From positions 37,018,959 through 37,082,958 of the forward strand of contig NC_088788.1 in NCBI RefSeq assembly GCF_949628265.1: a stretch of DNA of 64,000 nucleotides. The letters run 5' to 3'. Source of the stretch: Cloeon dipterum (taxonomy: Eukaryota > Arthropoda > Insecta > Ephemeroptera > Baetidae). Below, one piece after another: positions 35,604-45,426 of the stretch. The notes below the pieces were generated by a model. It was given only the letters and a program-made list of their open reading frames with translations. It searched no databases and was not told where the DNA came from. The position numbers and the translations under genes were made by a program. Position 1 is the stretch's first letter. Every line of letters begins with the position of its first letter.

Positions 35604-36735
35604 ACGTAAATTGATTGTAACCCGAACCAAATAAAGGGTAAACGTCCTCAATAAATTTGCGTCAATTCGCTTCCTTGAAGGCGTTATCTTGAGATTAGTT
35701 TGTTTTGTCATTTCCGAGAAAGCCGCACTATCTGTGGCTGCGTGTCATCTGCTGATTGCTAAATAGTAGCGAATTTTTAGGATGAAGACTAGAATGTAGA
35801 AGCAAAATTTTCTAATATGTGTGCAATCGGAAAATAGATATCTATACGGTGTATCATCATGGTCAGACCAAAAAAGGGCTGCAAATCTTGCGATTTATTT
35901 TCAAATCCAAGGTCTCAACAAAATACAGACAATATACATATTAATTTGTAATGTAATTTTAGACGCAAATGGCTGAAGCTAAAAATTATCTCACTGGAAT
36001 ACACCTTTTAAAAAAATGACATTTTACGGTGAGTAACGCCTGACCTAGATTGAAAGCTAAATTTAATGTTGAGGAGAATTCCTTAAATAAATCCCTCAAA
36101 TTTGTAGAATGCCTTTATCTTAAGCCTCGGCAATTTTAATCGTGTCTGTTACTCATAATAAGGCTCAACAGATTCTCACAAATATTGGTTCTCAATTACA
36201 CAGAACGAACGAGTGAAGGCTATTATTGGGCACAATTGATCTCGTTCGTCTGCGGCGTGATTGTGTGACGTTCCACGCAGAGGGGAAGATAAGAAACACT
36301 GCTACTTAGGGCTGAGTATCTACAGGGGAGTTTCCCAAACTTGCAGTGCAGTGGTGTTTTTGCGGAATTTACCAGTTTTGTGCGGTTGTTTGCACCTCAT
36401 GATTATATCATGAACAAAAATGCTCATGAACAAATATGGAGTTGGAACAGGTATTTTGGTTTTTGTTGACTCATGGGTTTTTGAGTTTTTTTTAAAACAT
36501 TTTAAATGTAATTTTTCATGAGCACCAAAATTGCGGGAGAAACTAGCTGAAAAAAAAACGGATCCGCCCATGCCCAGCCCTGCGTGCTATACTAAGAAAA
36601 GGTGCACAGAAACGCGGTGGAGGAGAGTGCGACCTATAGGCAGGCACTACAATGTAATGTATAGTCACCCGAACCAATAATTAATACTAAAACGACGAAA
36701 TATTTGAATTGTAAATTTGCATTTAATTTAGTTGC
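35604..36735. other. Non-coding spacer
   Basis: This is the 3' flank of Ly6-C followed by AT-rich spacer. No gene or clear repeat is recognised. Confidence 0.55.
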
Positions 36736-37020
36736 AACAGATGATTAGAATAGAATAGATTAAAGATTTATTTGACTTTCAGCATACACACAATAAAGCT
36801 ATACACCAATCATGTACATCAAAATGCATATAATGTTCAATACAAATTGACTCAAATTATTGAAGAAATAACAAAAAGAAATAGCAAAAAGTTGGTTACA
36901 ACTCTCAAACAAATGAAATGTATTCATTTACATTACAAAACCGTTTCTCATATAAAAAAATGTGTGACTCATTTCAAATTCTCTTGCTGGGCTGATAAAG
37001 GACTTGATAATGATTATCAA
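36736..37020 (-). mobile_element. Probable LINE 3' tail, minus orientation
   Basis: Read on the minus strand, an AT-rich stretch ends GTCAAATAAATC followed by ATCTATTCTATTCTAATC, i.e. AATAAA then an (ATTCT)n run. This matches the other non-LTR 3' ends of the window. No coding part remains and the inner boundary is approximate. Confidence 0.4.
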
Positions 37021-37117
37021 TTGAAATCCTTGCGGTAGTGCGATATTTATTCTCTATTGCTTGCAGTTTACGCAAATTTTTGACCGAGCAAAGACAGCTG
37101 CACGGTCCAAGCGAAAT

Positions 37118-37614
37118 ATGCGGAACTGGATTGGAAATTGTGTTTTTTTCCTCCTCTGGCTCTAGAAAGGTTAGATTTGATTTTTTTGAAATTATAAATT
37201 TAAAGCTTGATTTATAGGTTTCAGCTTGGACTGTTACGATTGCGCTGATTCTTCAGAGTGTAGCGACCCCTTTGTCCAGGCAAACGTCAAGAAAAATGTA
37301 ACCGGGATTTGCTTCAAGGCCATTGCCATAATCGGTAAGTACATTTTTTTAAAAAAAGTAGTTGTTTTCGAACAGTCTGTCACATAAATTTAGGTTCTAG
37401 TTATAACGTGGAGGTAAAATTCCGAAGAGGTGCAATAGATGACACCCCAGACGCTTGCAACAAAATTAAAGAACGATTTTTTGAGGATAGATTACTCGGG
37501 TCCTTTTATTATTGCACGACTTGTAGTGATGCCGATTTATGCAACAGCAGCCCCGCCCAGGTTGCCGTCGCGTTTTTCATTTTCCTTATGAGCACAATTG
37601 TGATACTCTTGTAA
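37118..37614 (+). CDS. Divergent Ly6/uPAR-type protein with a stop in the signal exon (Ly6-D)
   Basis: Exons 37118-37169, 37218-37334 and 37394-37614 match the Ly6 plan with phase-1 introns of 48 and 59 nt. Exon 1 reads MRNWIGNCVFFLLWL, then TAG (37163-37165) where paralogues have CAG or CAA, then K. Exons 2 and 3 are fully open: LDCYDC, ECSDPF, GICFK, DAC, YYCTTC, DLCN and a hydrophobic tail. It has eight cysteines: positions 4 and 6 of the Ly6 set, which bond to each other in the family, are both absent, while the other four pairs remain. This may be a recent nonsense allele, a young pseudogene, a sequencing error or a read-through case. The intact downstream exons argue against long decay. 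No convincing TATA box was found; TATTTAT at 37045-37051 is a candidate. Confidence 0.75.
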
Positions 37615-40351
37615 AAAATGCTAAAAGCATCTTTGCATCTAATTAATTTGCTGGACAAAAGTATGTAAGAAATAAATCCAGGTTGAGACGCTTAAATCTC
37701 GAGCTGTTTCTGTTCTATGCTATCAAAATGCTGCGTGAATTTTTTTAGCGAGAAGCCCAATGCTGTGGAAAATCCTATTGGACAAAATGGATGGTCAAGA
37801 TATATTATATATAAACCAATATTTTTTTAATTGAAGGAATTAGGAAAATAGCATTATAGCTGTAATTGCAGACGATCATATTTCCCCTTGAAAAGCATCT
37901 TTTGCAATCCGAAAAAAGGTGAAGCCTGCACATGCACATACGCGTGACACTAAACACCAGATCAGCACTTTAGAAGCATATATAACCCTTACGCTTTTAC
38001 GACAGCTCGCGCAGCAATCAAATAACATAAGAGCGAACGTGTGGCGTGCAGGAGGAAACGCGGCGAGAGTGAAATGCGAGTAAGTGCACACATGCCCCAT
38101 GAGGCAGCAGCCGCACTGCTTTTGCCCCATCGGACGCACGGCGTCTTGCAATCGTCTGGCAGCCACAAGTTAGCGCGTTTGGCGCAATATCCTGCACGCG
38201 CGTCAATTTTCTTCTTTAAAAAGCCAATTAATTACGCGCCGCGCCACTCCAGCCAAAAGGGGTTGATGAGTATTAAAAAACGTGAAAAAACACACCCTCG
38301 CACTTTTCGAGCAGCTGGCAGGAAAGGACGATGAGGGTGGAGGGTGGATCATTTTCGCCTGCATCTGAAACAAACCTCTTTAATGCATCAATCATAAGAA
38401 TTGCAGTTGTCATAACCTCTTATGTAGCAAGTGCGGATACACCTGTTAGTTTGGACGGTAGAAGAAGTTAAAAAAAGGACGCGAGTTCTGGATTTGCTCC
38501 AGAATAGCTCAATTTACGAGGCGGTGGCCGCGACGCACCTCATTTCCAGTCGAAACGAAAGGAGACACAGGACCTGTGCGTTAGCGGTGGATGCCAATTA
38601 GCGCGCGAGCCGTGCGCCAAACCGCAGCGTTGCCGCCACCTGAAACCACACTCGCGAGATCAACTGCTGCCTTTAGTTTCTCTAATGAAGAGAGCTAAAA
38701 AACAAATAATGAGCAAAGGGAGAGGCAACACACAATATTGGTTTTCACAGCTCGCTGCACTCACAATCAGCACTGCATTGTCTCAACACAACTCTGAACA
38801 CCAATGGCGCAAAATAATCTTGTTAGCCAAGCACTTTGAAGGTCGCCTTTTTTCCTGGGTTAGTTGTTTTTTCTCTTTGGTTTACTCTAACACCAGATGA
38901 ATAATAATAATAATAATGTAAAAAGCCACAAGTTCTTTTAAGAATGAAATTGAACAGATTTGAGGCTTTAAATCATTTTCAAAAATAAATTTAAATAGTT
39001 TACTCTAATTAGAAGTCATGTAAAAATTAAAACTATTTGAATTTTTTAAATTTTATCAATTCCTGCGATATGAAAAGGTTTTCCCGATTTTCCAACCGTA
39101 GAAAATTAGGATTCCAGTTTTAATTTGCATCAAAAGCAGATCATGTTATTTTAAAGATATGTATAATTTATTAAAAAAAAAAACACTGGAAAGTCTTTTT
39201 TATCATTTTTTACCCTGGATTCTGCAAAAATTTCAATTTGGAGACATGTAATGCAATGAGCGATGCGAATTCTAGTTAGGAATTTCGTTCCCCTGAGGCT
39301 TTGAGAGTAAAAATCCAATTTAATTTACCTTCCCCTTTATTGCGACAGTAATACCGTCAAATTTCGCGTAAAATTGCAATCAAGCTGCCGGCGAATCGGC
39401 AAAAAACGTAATTCAATGCGGGTAATGCGTAATGCAAGACGTCTAAATTTAATAAACCAAAATCTCCCCCCGGCGGCTGTAAATTACTCGTCTTAAATGA
39501 CCGTGAAACGGAGCAGAATATTATTTCCACTTGCAGTTGCCGTGTATATATGCAATGCAACACGCGGAGAGCAATAAAATTTGCTGCGCAAAGCAGCTCT
39601 TATTAAATGAATCATTTCACCGCGTGCGCGGCTGTGTACATAAAGGCCCGCAACATAGTATCATTCATAGTTTGCGTTCATTATTCCACCGCCGCACACG
39701 CATAATCCTGCCCGAAAAGGGGTCGGTGCGTTTTCATTAAAAATAGGCGCTCATCCGCAGCAGCAGCCAGCAGCGGCGGCAATTGCTCCTCGGCGCACGA
39801 TTTCGCTTCCCTCTCTCGGCGGAAAGGCGTTTCCTGCTCTTCCGGAAAAGTTTGCGGCCATTCTTCCTCGAGTGCTCCATTCATCGCGCGCACGCACCGC
39901 ATATTTATCAGCGACCTGCTCCTAATGAAATAATAATTAGTTCGTCTAGCTAATTTTGCCTGCAAGGGTTGCTGCAGATTAAATTCGTGCGCGCGGCCAC
40001 CGCCTCAATATGCCTTTGCATTATTTGTGCTCGCCTCCAAGACGCTGCTTATCAAGCTGAATATGCGGGCTGCGCCAAATCACTCTTATCAAGCACACGG
40101 ACGCCGATGTGATAACGTTTTATGTCACTAATCAAATATTTTAAGTAAAAAACAAATGAAATTGTGAAAATATCAAACACGCACTGTGGGTGTGTTGGAA
40201 AAACTATTAATAATTCCCTCTCTGTTTGATTCTAATGAATTTTTAAAAAATGTATTCAGACCATCGAATTAAAATAAACATTGCGAACCGCTATCCTTTA
40301 GGGCAGCAATTTTTGTGTTTGTTTACTCTCATAATTTTCCCGCTTTAAAAT
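37615..40351. other. Non-coding spacer within the Ly6 cluster
   Basis: 2.7 kb without recognisable exons. GC-rich islands lie at 38040-38350 and 38500-38680, AT-rich sequence at 38930-39240. No Ly6 remnant was seen. Confidence 0.55.
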
Positions 40352-40530
40352 CATAGAAGAGAGAACATCCGCGTCCAGTTGTTTCCAATTATTATTTTTG
40401 ATTTGATAAAAAACGTCCTTTAGTGCACACTCATACAAGGAAAGGGGACGTGCTGACGTATAAACTGTCGGCATAGATAATTTCGGCCGGGATAGTTTGT
40501 CATCATTCTGCCGCTGCTGATAAGACTCGC
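40352..40530 (+). repeat. Ly6 upstream duplication block, copy 1
   Basis: GAGAACATCCGCGTCC, TTTCCAATTATTATTTTTGA and ACTGTCGGCA...GATAAT recur in the same order at 45086-45262. It marks the left edge of the duplicated unit that gave the later Ly6 copies. Confidence 0.8.
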
Positions 40531-40596
40531 AGTGTTAGGTGTGTCGTGGTGCACCTTGCGCATATTCCCCATTTGGCTTCCTCGGACGTCGCCTTT

Positions 40597-40641
40597 TTAT
40601 CACGATGCGTCAGATTTTTCCTCCTCAAATCAAATATATAA
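40597..40641 (+). promoter_or_regulatory. Core promoter of Ly6-E: TTATCAC plus TATATAA
   Basis: TTATCAC (40597-40603) and TATATAA (40635-40641) are 38 bp apart start to start, about 60 nt before the ATG. The region is shared with Ly6-G except that the TATA bases are missing there. Confidence 0.6.
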
Positions 40642-40700
40642 CTCTAATCAGTCCACGTTTAACGATATAGTCGATAGGTCGCACTTCTCCAGTCCGCAAC

Positions 40701-41985
40701 ATGCGTGCTTTCATCCTTTTGTGCTTTCTCGCCCTGGCTGTCCAGCAAGGTAAGGATGAGTTAGTTGGTGTTTTCGTCGAATAACGTGATTTTGATCCAT
40801 TCCTCAGGTCGGGCTTTGCAGTGCTATTCCTGCGCCTCGGCAAACGACGCCCAGAACTGCGCAGATCCATTCAACGCAACCAATGTTCCATTTTGCGCCT
40901 TAGAAAGCGGCGTCACATGCATGAAGACAATTATTACCATTGGTGAGTCTTTTTCTATACATATAACAAAGTGACACGTTTCAAGCGACAATTTTTATCT
41001 CCCCTTCCACTCCACATTGATAACGCTCCATTACTGACATCTTGTTTAATTTAATATTACGTCATTTTAATTTATAAATGATTATAGCAATTTTTATATT
41101 ATTTTACTGTTAAACTGAATCAAAGTCGTAAAATAACTATCCAAAAAAGCTATAGAGAAAAATTGTGAAAAACCATTTTCTAAGATTGAGTAAAAAGCTA
41201 AGTTTCCCTTGTTACCGTTTGAATTTTTGAGAAAATCGGCTCACAGTTGTAAAATCACGATTTATTTCACAATTTTGGGAATTATTCCTCAAACAAACGT
41301 CTTTGATTGAAACGCCAGACATTTGTCCCTAAAGCCGCTGGAAAGGTGCAAAAACCAGCAAGTGGCGCCTCCAACCAGCCTGTTGAGCTATTTTAGTATT
41401 CCCAGTCACTTAAGTAACCACCTTTTTCCATCTTTGACATTATTGGGCAGCCATTATTAGATCCCCGAACTGCTCAAGTATCTCTTAATATTGCTTTGAT
41501 ACTGATGAGAATGCCTTAACAATGTGGCTGGTTTATATTTCAAGTTACAAGAAATTTAAAAAATTTGGCTAAAAAAATCTTGGAATTTTTTGAAATGCTG
41601 GATTAAAGAATTGTTGAGTAATGAAGGAGTAGCATCAATCAGAAATGTTTGTTTTGTCCTTATCACAATTTAATGGACTGCATATCTCATTTTGTTTTCG
41701 TGGCAGCCGATTCCAGAGATACGAATTTTGTGATTTAATTTACATTCAATATTTTCAGATGACGGAGAGGGCAACATGAAAAAAGTAGTTGCCAGATCGT
41801 GCGCCCCTATGTTGGTAGACGATCCTTGCAGCCTTTTCGCAGGAGAACAGGCCAATTTTGCGAAGCTTGAGCACTGCTCCACTTGCAACAGCACAGATTT
41901 CTGCAACAGCGGTCCAAAGTCGGCGGCCGTTTCCGCTGTCGGTCTGGCCAGCGTTGTCATGCTTGCTTTGAAAAATTCACTTTAA
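40701..41985 (+). CDS. Ly6/uPAR-type three-finger protein (Ly6-E)
   Basis: Exons 40701-40749, 40808-40942 and 41759-41985 give 136 residues. The protein has a signal peptide (MRAFILLCFLALAVQQ), LQCYSCASANDAQNC, DPFNATN, VTCMKT, DDGEGNM, RSCAP, DDPC, EHCSTC and DFCNSGP, then a hydrophobic tail ending VVMLALKN. Ten cysteines fit Ly6; the tail after NSG is a plausible GPI signal. Intron 1 is 58 nt, intron 2 is 816 nt and holds repeat R1 (41318-41533). It forms a recent tandem trio with the next two genes. Likely a surface protein; its ligand or channel partner is unknown. Confidence 0.94.
41318..41533 (+). repeat. Dispersed repeat R1, copy 2
   Basis: From GAAACGCCAGACATTTGTCC to GTGGCTGGTTTA it matches 14231-14482 and 44210-44401, including AAAACCAGCAAGTGGCGCCT, TGACATT, and CCCGAACTGCTCAA (absent from copy 3). 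It lies in intron 2 of Ly6-E at the place equivalent to copy 3 in Ly6-F, so it probably entered before those genes were duplicated. Confidence 0.82.
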
Positions 41986-42699
41986 ATTAAGCACAAGGTC
42001 AAATTCAAGAAATCTCAAATACTTCAAATTCCGGAAGCTTAAGTCATTTCATTGTTTCATGTGAAATAATAAAAAGTATTTTTAAAATTTTTGTTTTATT
42101 TGCCCTCGTGATACATGTTGTAATGTCTCTTATGGACTCTTATAGTGATTAAAAAATACCTGTAAAAATTAAAAGGTGTCGATCATTGCTCTTCTTCTGG
42201 TGTTCCTGACTAACCGATTATTAATTAAAGAATTTATTAAAGCAGACTAAGTAGGATCTTGAATGAAAAATAGAAGGCCGAGTGGAAGATGTTAATTTGA
42301 CATGTATTAATTTAATTATTAAAAAACCTCCATACTTGTGCATATGACTTTACAAAAAATAGAACATATAGCTTCCTGTCAAAAGGGTCAGGCACACTCA
42401 CTGTGGCAATAAATCTACATTTAAGTTTGAATTATTTTTTGAAGCACGTACACGTGCAAAATGTCGAATCGGTCTTGTCTGGTCGAACTAAATTGTCTCC
42501 GTAAGGGATGCAAATTTAGACATCATACAAAATACAAAGAGAGGGTCATTCATCGCGACCCTTTCATCTGTGCCAAAAAAAATAATTTGTTGTAACTGTT
42601 AAATATGTGTTTTTACACATCCCTGGTCGCCAAGGATAATTTATCATTGCACAAGTATTGGGTTTCAATTATTATTGGTTTTCCGTTGATTTAATTACC
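41986..42699. other. Spacer between Ly6-E and Ly6-F
   Basis: It contains the 3' flank of Ly6-E (AATAATAAAAAG near 42066) and AT-rich spacer without recognisable features. Confidence 0.55.
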
Positions 42700-42721
42700 T
42701 TTTTCATTCCAATACTGTAGT

Positions 42722-42870
42722 ATAAGCTGTACCGTGGACATAGATAATTCCTGCCGAGAGATTTAGTCATCATTCTGCTGCTGATAATTGATATGGATCG
42801 CAGAGTCAAGTGCGTGTCGTATACAGTGCACCTTGCGCAAATTCCCCGATTTGCTTCCTCAAACATGGAC
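42722..42870 (+). promoter_or_regulatory. Duplicated upstream region of Ly6-F
   Basis: It shares GATAATTCCTGCCG, TCATCATTCTGCTGCTGATAA and GTGCACCTTGCGCA with the upstream regions of Ly6-E and Ly6-G. The TTATCAC element is replaced by TTGTCATA here. The nearest TATA-like string is ATATACATATAG at about 42919-42930. Confidence 0.55.
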
Positions 42871-42985
42871 TTTTTTGTCATATGTATATTATACATATAT
42901 ATTCCTGCTCTAATCAAATATACATATAGCTCAAATCAATCCACTTTAAACGTAGTCGATTGGTCGCACTTCTCCTGTCCGCAAC

Positions 42986-44858
42986 ATGCGTGCGTTCATT
43001 CTTTTGTGCTTCCTCATCCTGGTTGTCCAGCAAGGTAAGTGATGTTTCCATTATGGCTGTTTTTTCTAACAATTGACCAGTTGCACAAGCCCTTAGTGTT
43101 CGAAGCCGCCAACAGATAGCGCCACGGAATACTTTAGTAATAAATTTAATTTTAACGCATTTCCGCTGCGATTTCAGACTTAATCCTGTCACTGCGCATT
43201 CCTCACTTAATGATTTTTTGACGTACTAGAAACCAAAATCGGTTAAGCCAATCGCCGTAAAATCGTTAAAAAAACTATTTTTTGAAATAAAAAATATTTT
43301 TCACTGCTCCTACGGCAAATGACTGGACTGGTTTTGGGTTTCAGCACGTCAAAAGAAAACGCATTAAGTGATGTGAAGAATGCACGGTGGCAGGATTGAG
43401 TCTGAAATCACAGCGAAAGTGCTCTAAAATTAATTTTATTACGAAAGTATACAGTGGCGCCATCTGTTGGCGGTTTCGAACGTTATGGGCTTCATAAAAC
43501 TGGTGTATGTGTCAATACATTCATGTTATCACAGGCCAGTTTACAAATGGGGAAAAGAAGAATAAGAAAAAGGACAACACATCTGGAAATCAAGTTTCTA
43601 AGACTCTGTCCATGGGGGTTAAGGCAGCGAAGAGAGAGATTTTGAAACATTCCTCAGGCCAGGCTCAGCAGTGTTATAACTGCGCCTCGGCAAACGACGC
43701 CCAGAACTGCGCAGATCCATTTAAATCAACAAATATTCCAATGTGCACCTTGGATAGCGACACCAGCTGCATGAAGGCAGTTTTCACAATTGGTGAGTTT
43801 TTTCTTTCTGTGATACAATCAAATTAAAAAAAATTATAACAAATAGACACATTTCAAGCGATAATTTTTATTTACTCTTCCGCTCCACATCGATAATTCT
43901 CCATTACTGATATCTCGTTTGATTTAAAATTACGTCATTTTAATTTATATAGGATTTAGGCAAATTTGCATGCAAATATACAGAATATAAACTGAATATA
44001 TATAGGAGTAAAGGAAAATATTTGAAAAAAGTTACGTACGAAAATGGTGAAAAAACCTTTCACCTTTAGTTAAGAATGAGTAAAAAGCTAAGTTTCCGAA
44101 TAACACAACGCTGAGCAGATAATATATGGGGCCTGAGTGGCCGAAGTGGAGTTTGGGCCCAATCGTGGTCATCTTTTTGCTTTCCCGCACCGAAGTTCTT
44201 TTATTAAAACGCCAGACATTTGTTCCTAAATCCGCTGGAAAAGTGCGAAAACCAGCTCGTGGCGCCTCCTCTACCAGCCCGCTGAGCTATTTGAGCGTTT
44301 CCAATCACTTATAACTAACCATCTTTTGTCATCTCTGACATTGAGCAGCCATTATCAGATCCCAGAGAATGCGACAATCCGAGCCAACGGGGGCTGGTTT
44401 AGATTTCAAGTTTTAAGAAATTTAAAAAAATTTGGCAGCTAAAAACTCTTGGCATTTTTAGAATCGCTGAATTTTTCCTTGTTTTCTGAAGGGGCAACAT
44501 AATCTGGGGATCAGAAATGTTTTGTTGGGCTTGTCACAATTAAATGGACTGTGCCTCTTTTTGTTTTCGTGGCAGCCGATTAAAATATTAGCCCAATTCT
44601 CTGATTTAATTTACATATTCAATCATTTCAGATGACGGAGAGGGCAACATGAATAAAATAGTTGTCAGATCATGCGCCCCTTCGTCGCTAGCTGATCCTT
44701 GCAGCACTGTCGCCAAAGAATTTGGCAATTTTGCAAAGCTTGAGCACTGCTCCACTTGCGACAGCTCCGATTTCTGCAACAGCGGTCCAAAGTCAGCGGC
44801 CGTTTCCGCTGTCGGTCTGGCCAGCGTTGTCATGCTTGCTTTGAAAAATCTACTTTAA
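42986..44858 (+). CDS. Ly6/uPAR-type three-finger protein (Ly6-F)
   Basis: Exons 42986-43034, 43658-43792 and 44632-44858 give 136 residues, all boundaries equivalent to Ly6-E. The signal peptide is MRAFILLCFLILVVQQ. The mature part has QQCYNCASANDAQNC, DPFKSTN, TSCMK, DDGEGNM, RSCAP, ADPC, EHCSTC and DFCNSGP, then a tail almost identical to Ly6-E and Ly6-G. Ten cysteines are kept, with a likely GPI anchor. Intron 1 has grown to 623 nt by an FB-B foldback insertion (43075-43505); in E and G it is 58 and 49 nt. Intron 2 (839 nt) holds repeat R1. An open frame from 43507 that runs from intron 1 into exon 2 is chance. Confidence 0.93.
43075..43505. mobile_element. Foldback MITE FB-B, copy 2
   Basis: The left end ACCAGTTGCACAAGCCC and right end AAACTGGTG bracket inverted arms. 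CGCTGCGATTTCAGACTTAA and GACGTACTAGAAACCAAAATC on the left pair with TTTGGGTTTCAGCACGTC and TGAGTCTGAAATCACAGCG on the right. It is about 85% like copy 1 by eye. It sits in intron 1 of Ly6-F. Confidence 0.85.
44210..44401 (+). repeat. Dispersed repeat R1, copy 3
   Basis: It runs from AAACGCCAGACATTTGTTCC to GAGCCAACGGGGGCTGG. The CGAACTGCTCAAGTATC part of copy 2 is missing. Flanking AT-rich sequence (AAGAAATTTAAAAA) is also shared with Ly6-E intron 2, as expected from joint duplication. Confidence 0.8.
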
Positions 44859-44984
44859 ATTTGGCAATAGGTCAAATTTAAGAAATCGCAAATACTTTCA
44901 GCTGAGGTCATTTTATTGTTTGATGTGGAATATTAAAAAGTATTTATAAAAATATTGTTTCATTAAACCCTCGTGCTACAACAA

Positions 44985-45090
44985 GTTTTAGATAATTTGT
45001 GCCAGGAGAGTTTGTCACCATTCTGCCGCTGATATAAGGCTCGCAGAGTTATGTGTATCGTGCGGTACACCTTGCACCCGTTTGGCTTAA
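44985..45090 (+). repeat. Partial extra copy of the Ly6 upstream region
   Basis: GTTTGTCACCATTCTGCCGC, AAGGCTCGCAGAGTTA and CGTGCGGTACACCTTGCACC repeat the segment at 45230-45302. It is followed directly by the block matching 40352-40530. So part of the upstream region stands twice before Ly6-G, with no gene between. Confidence 0.8.
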
Positions 45091-45262
45091 TCATAGAAAT
45101 AGAGAACATCCGCGTCCACTTGTTTCCAATTATTATTTTTGATTTGGAAACAAAATTTCCTTTAGTACACATCCAAACAAGGAAAGTGGACTATACTGTA
45201 TACTGTCGGCACAGATAATTCCTGCCGGGAGAATTGGTGATCATTTTGATGCTGATAAGGCT
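45086..45262 (+). repeat. Ly6 upstream duplication block, copy 2
   Basis: Counterpart of 40352-40530, sharing GAGAACATCCGCGTCC, TTTCCAATTATTATTTTTGA and ACTGTCGGCACAGATAATTC. It defines the left part of the repeat unit carrying Ly6-G. Confidence 0.8.
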
Positions 45263-45326
45263 CGCAGAGTTAGGTGTGTCGTGCGGTACACTTTGCACCC
45301 GTTTGGATTTCTCGGACATCGGCTTT

Positions 45327-45369
45327 TTATCACGATGCGACAGATTTTTCCTCCTCAAATCAAATACTC
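45327..45369 (+). promoter_or_regulatory. Promoter of Ly6-G: TTATCAC present, TATA box deleted
   Basis: TTATCAC is at 45327-45333. Where Ly6-E reads CAAATATATAACTCTAATC, this copy reads CAAATACTCTAATC, a 5-bp loss that removes the TATA string, while flanking bases are the same. Confidence 0.65.
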
Positions 45370-45426
45370 TAATCAGTCCGCGTTTAACGACATAGTCGGT
45401 TAGTTGCACTTCTCCTGTCCACCAAA

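Noticed and set aside
43507-43827. 106-codon frame reading from intron 1 into exon 2 of Ly6-F as an alternative start
   Set aside because: It begins just after the FB-B foldback insertion, lacks a signal peptide, and the proper signal exon at 42986 is intact.
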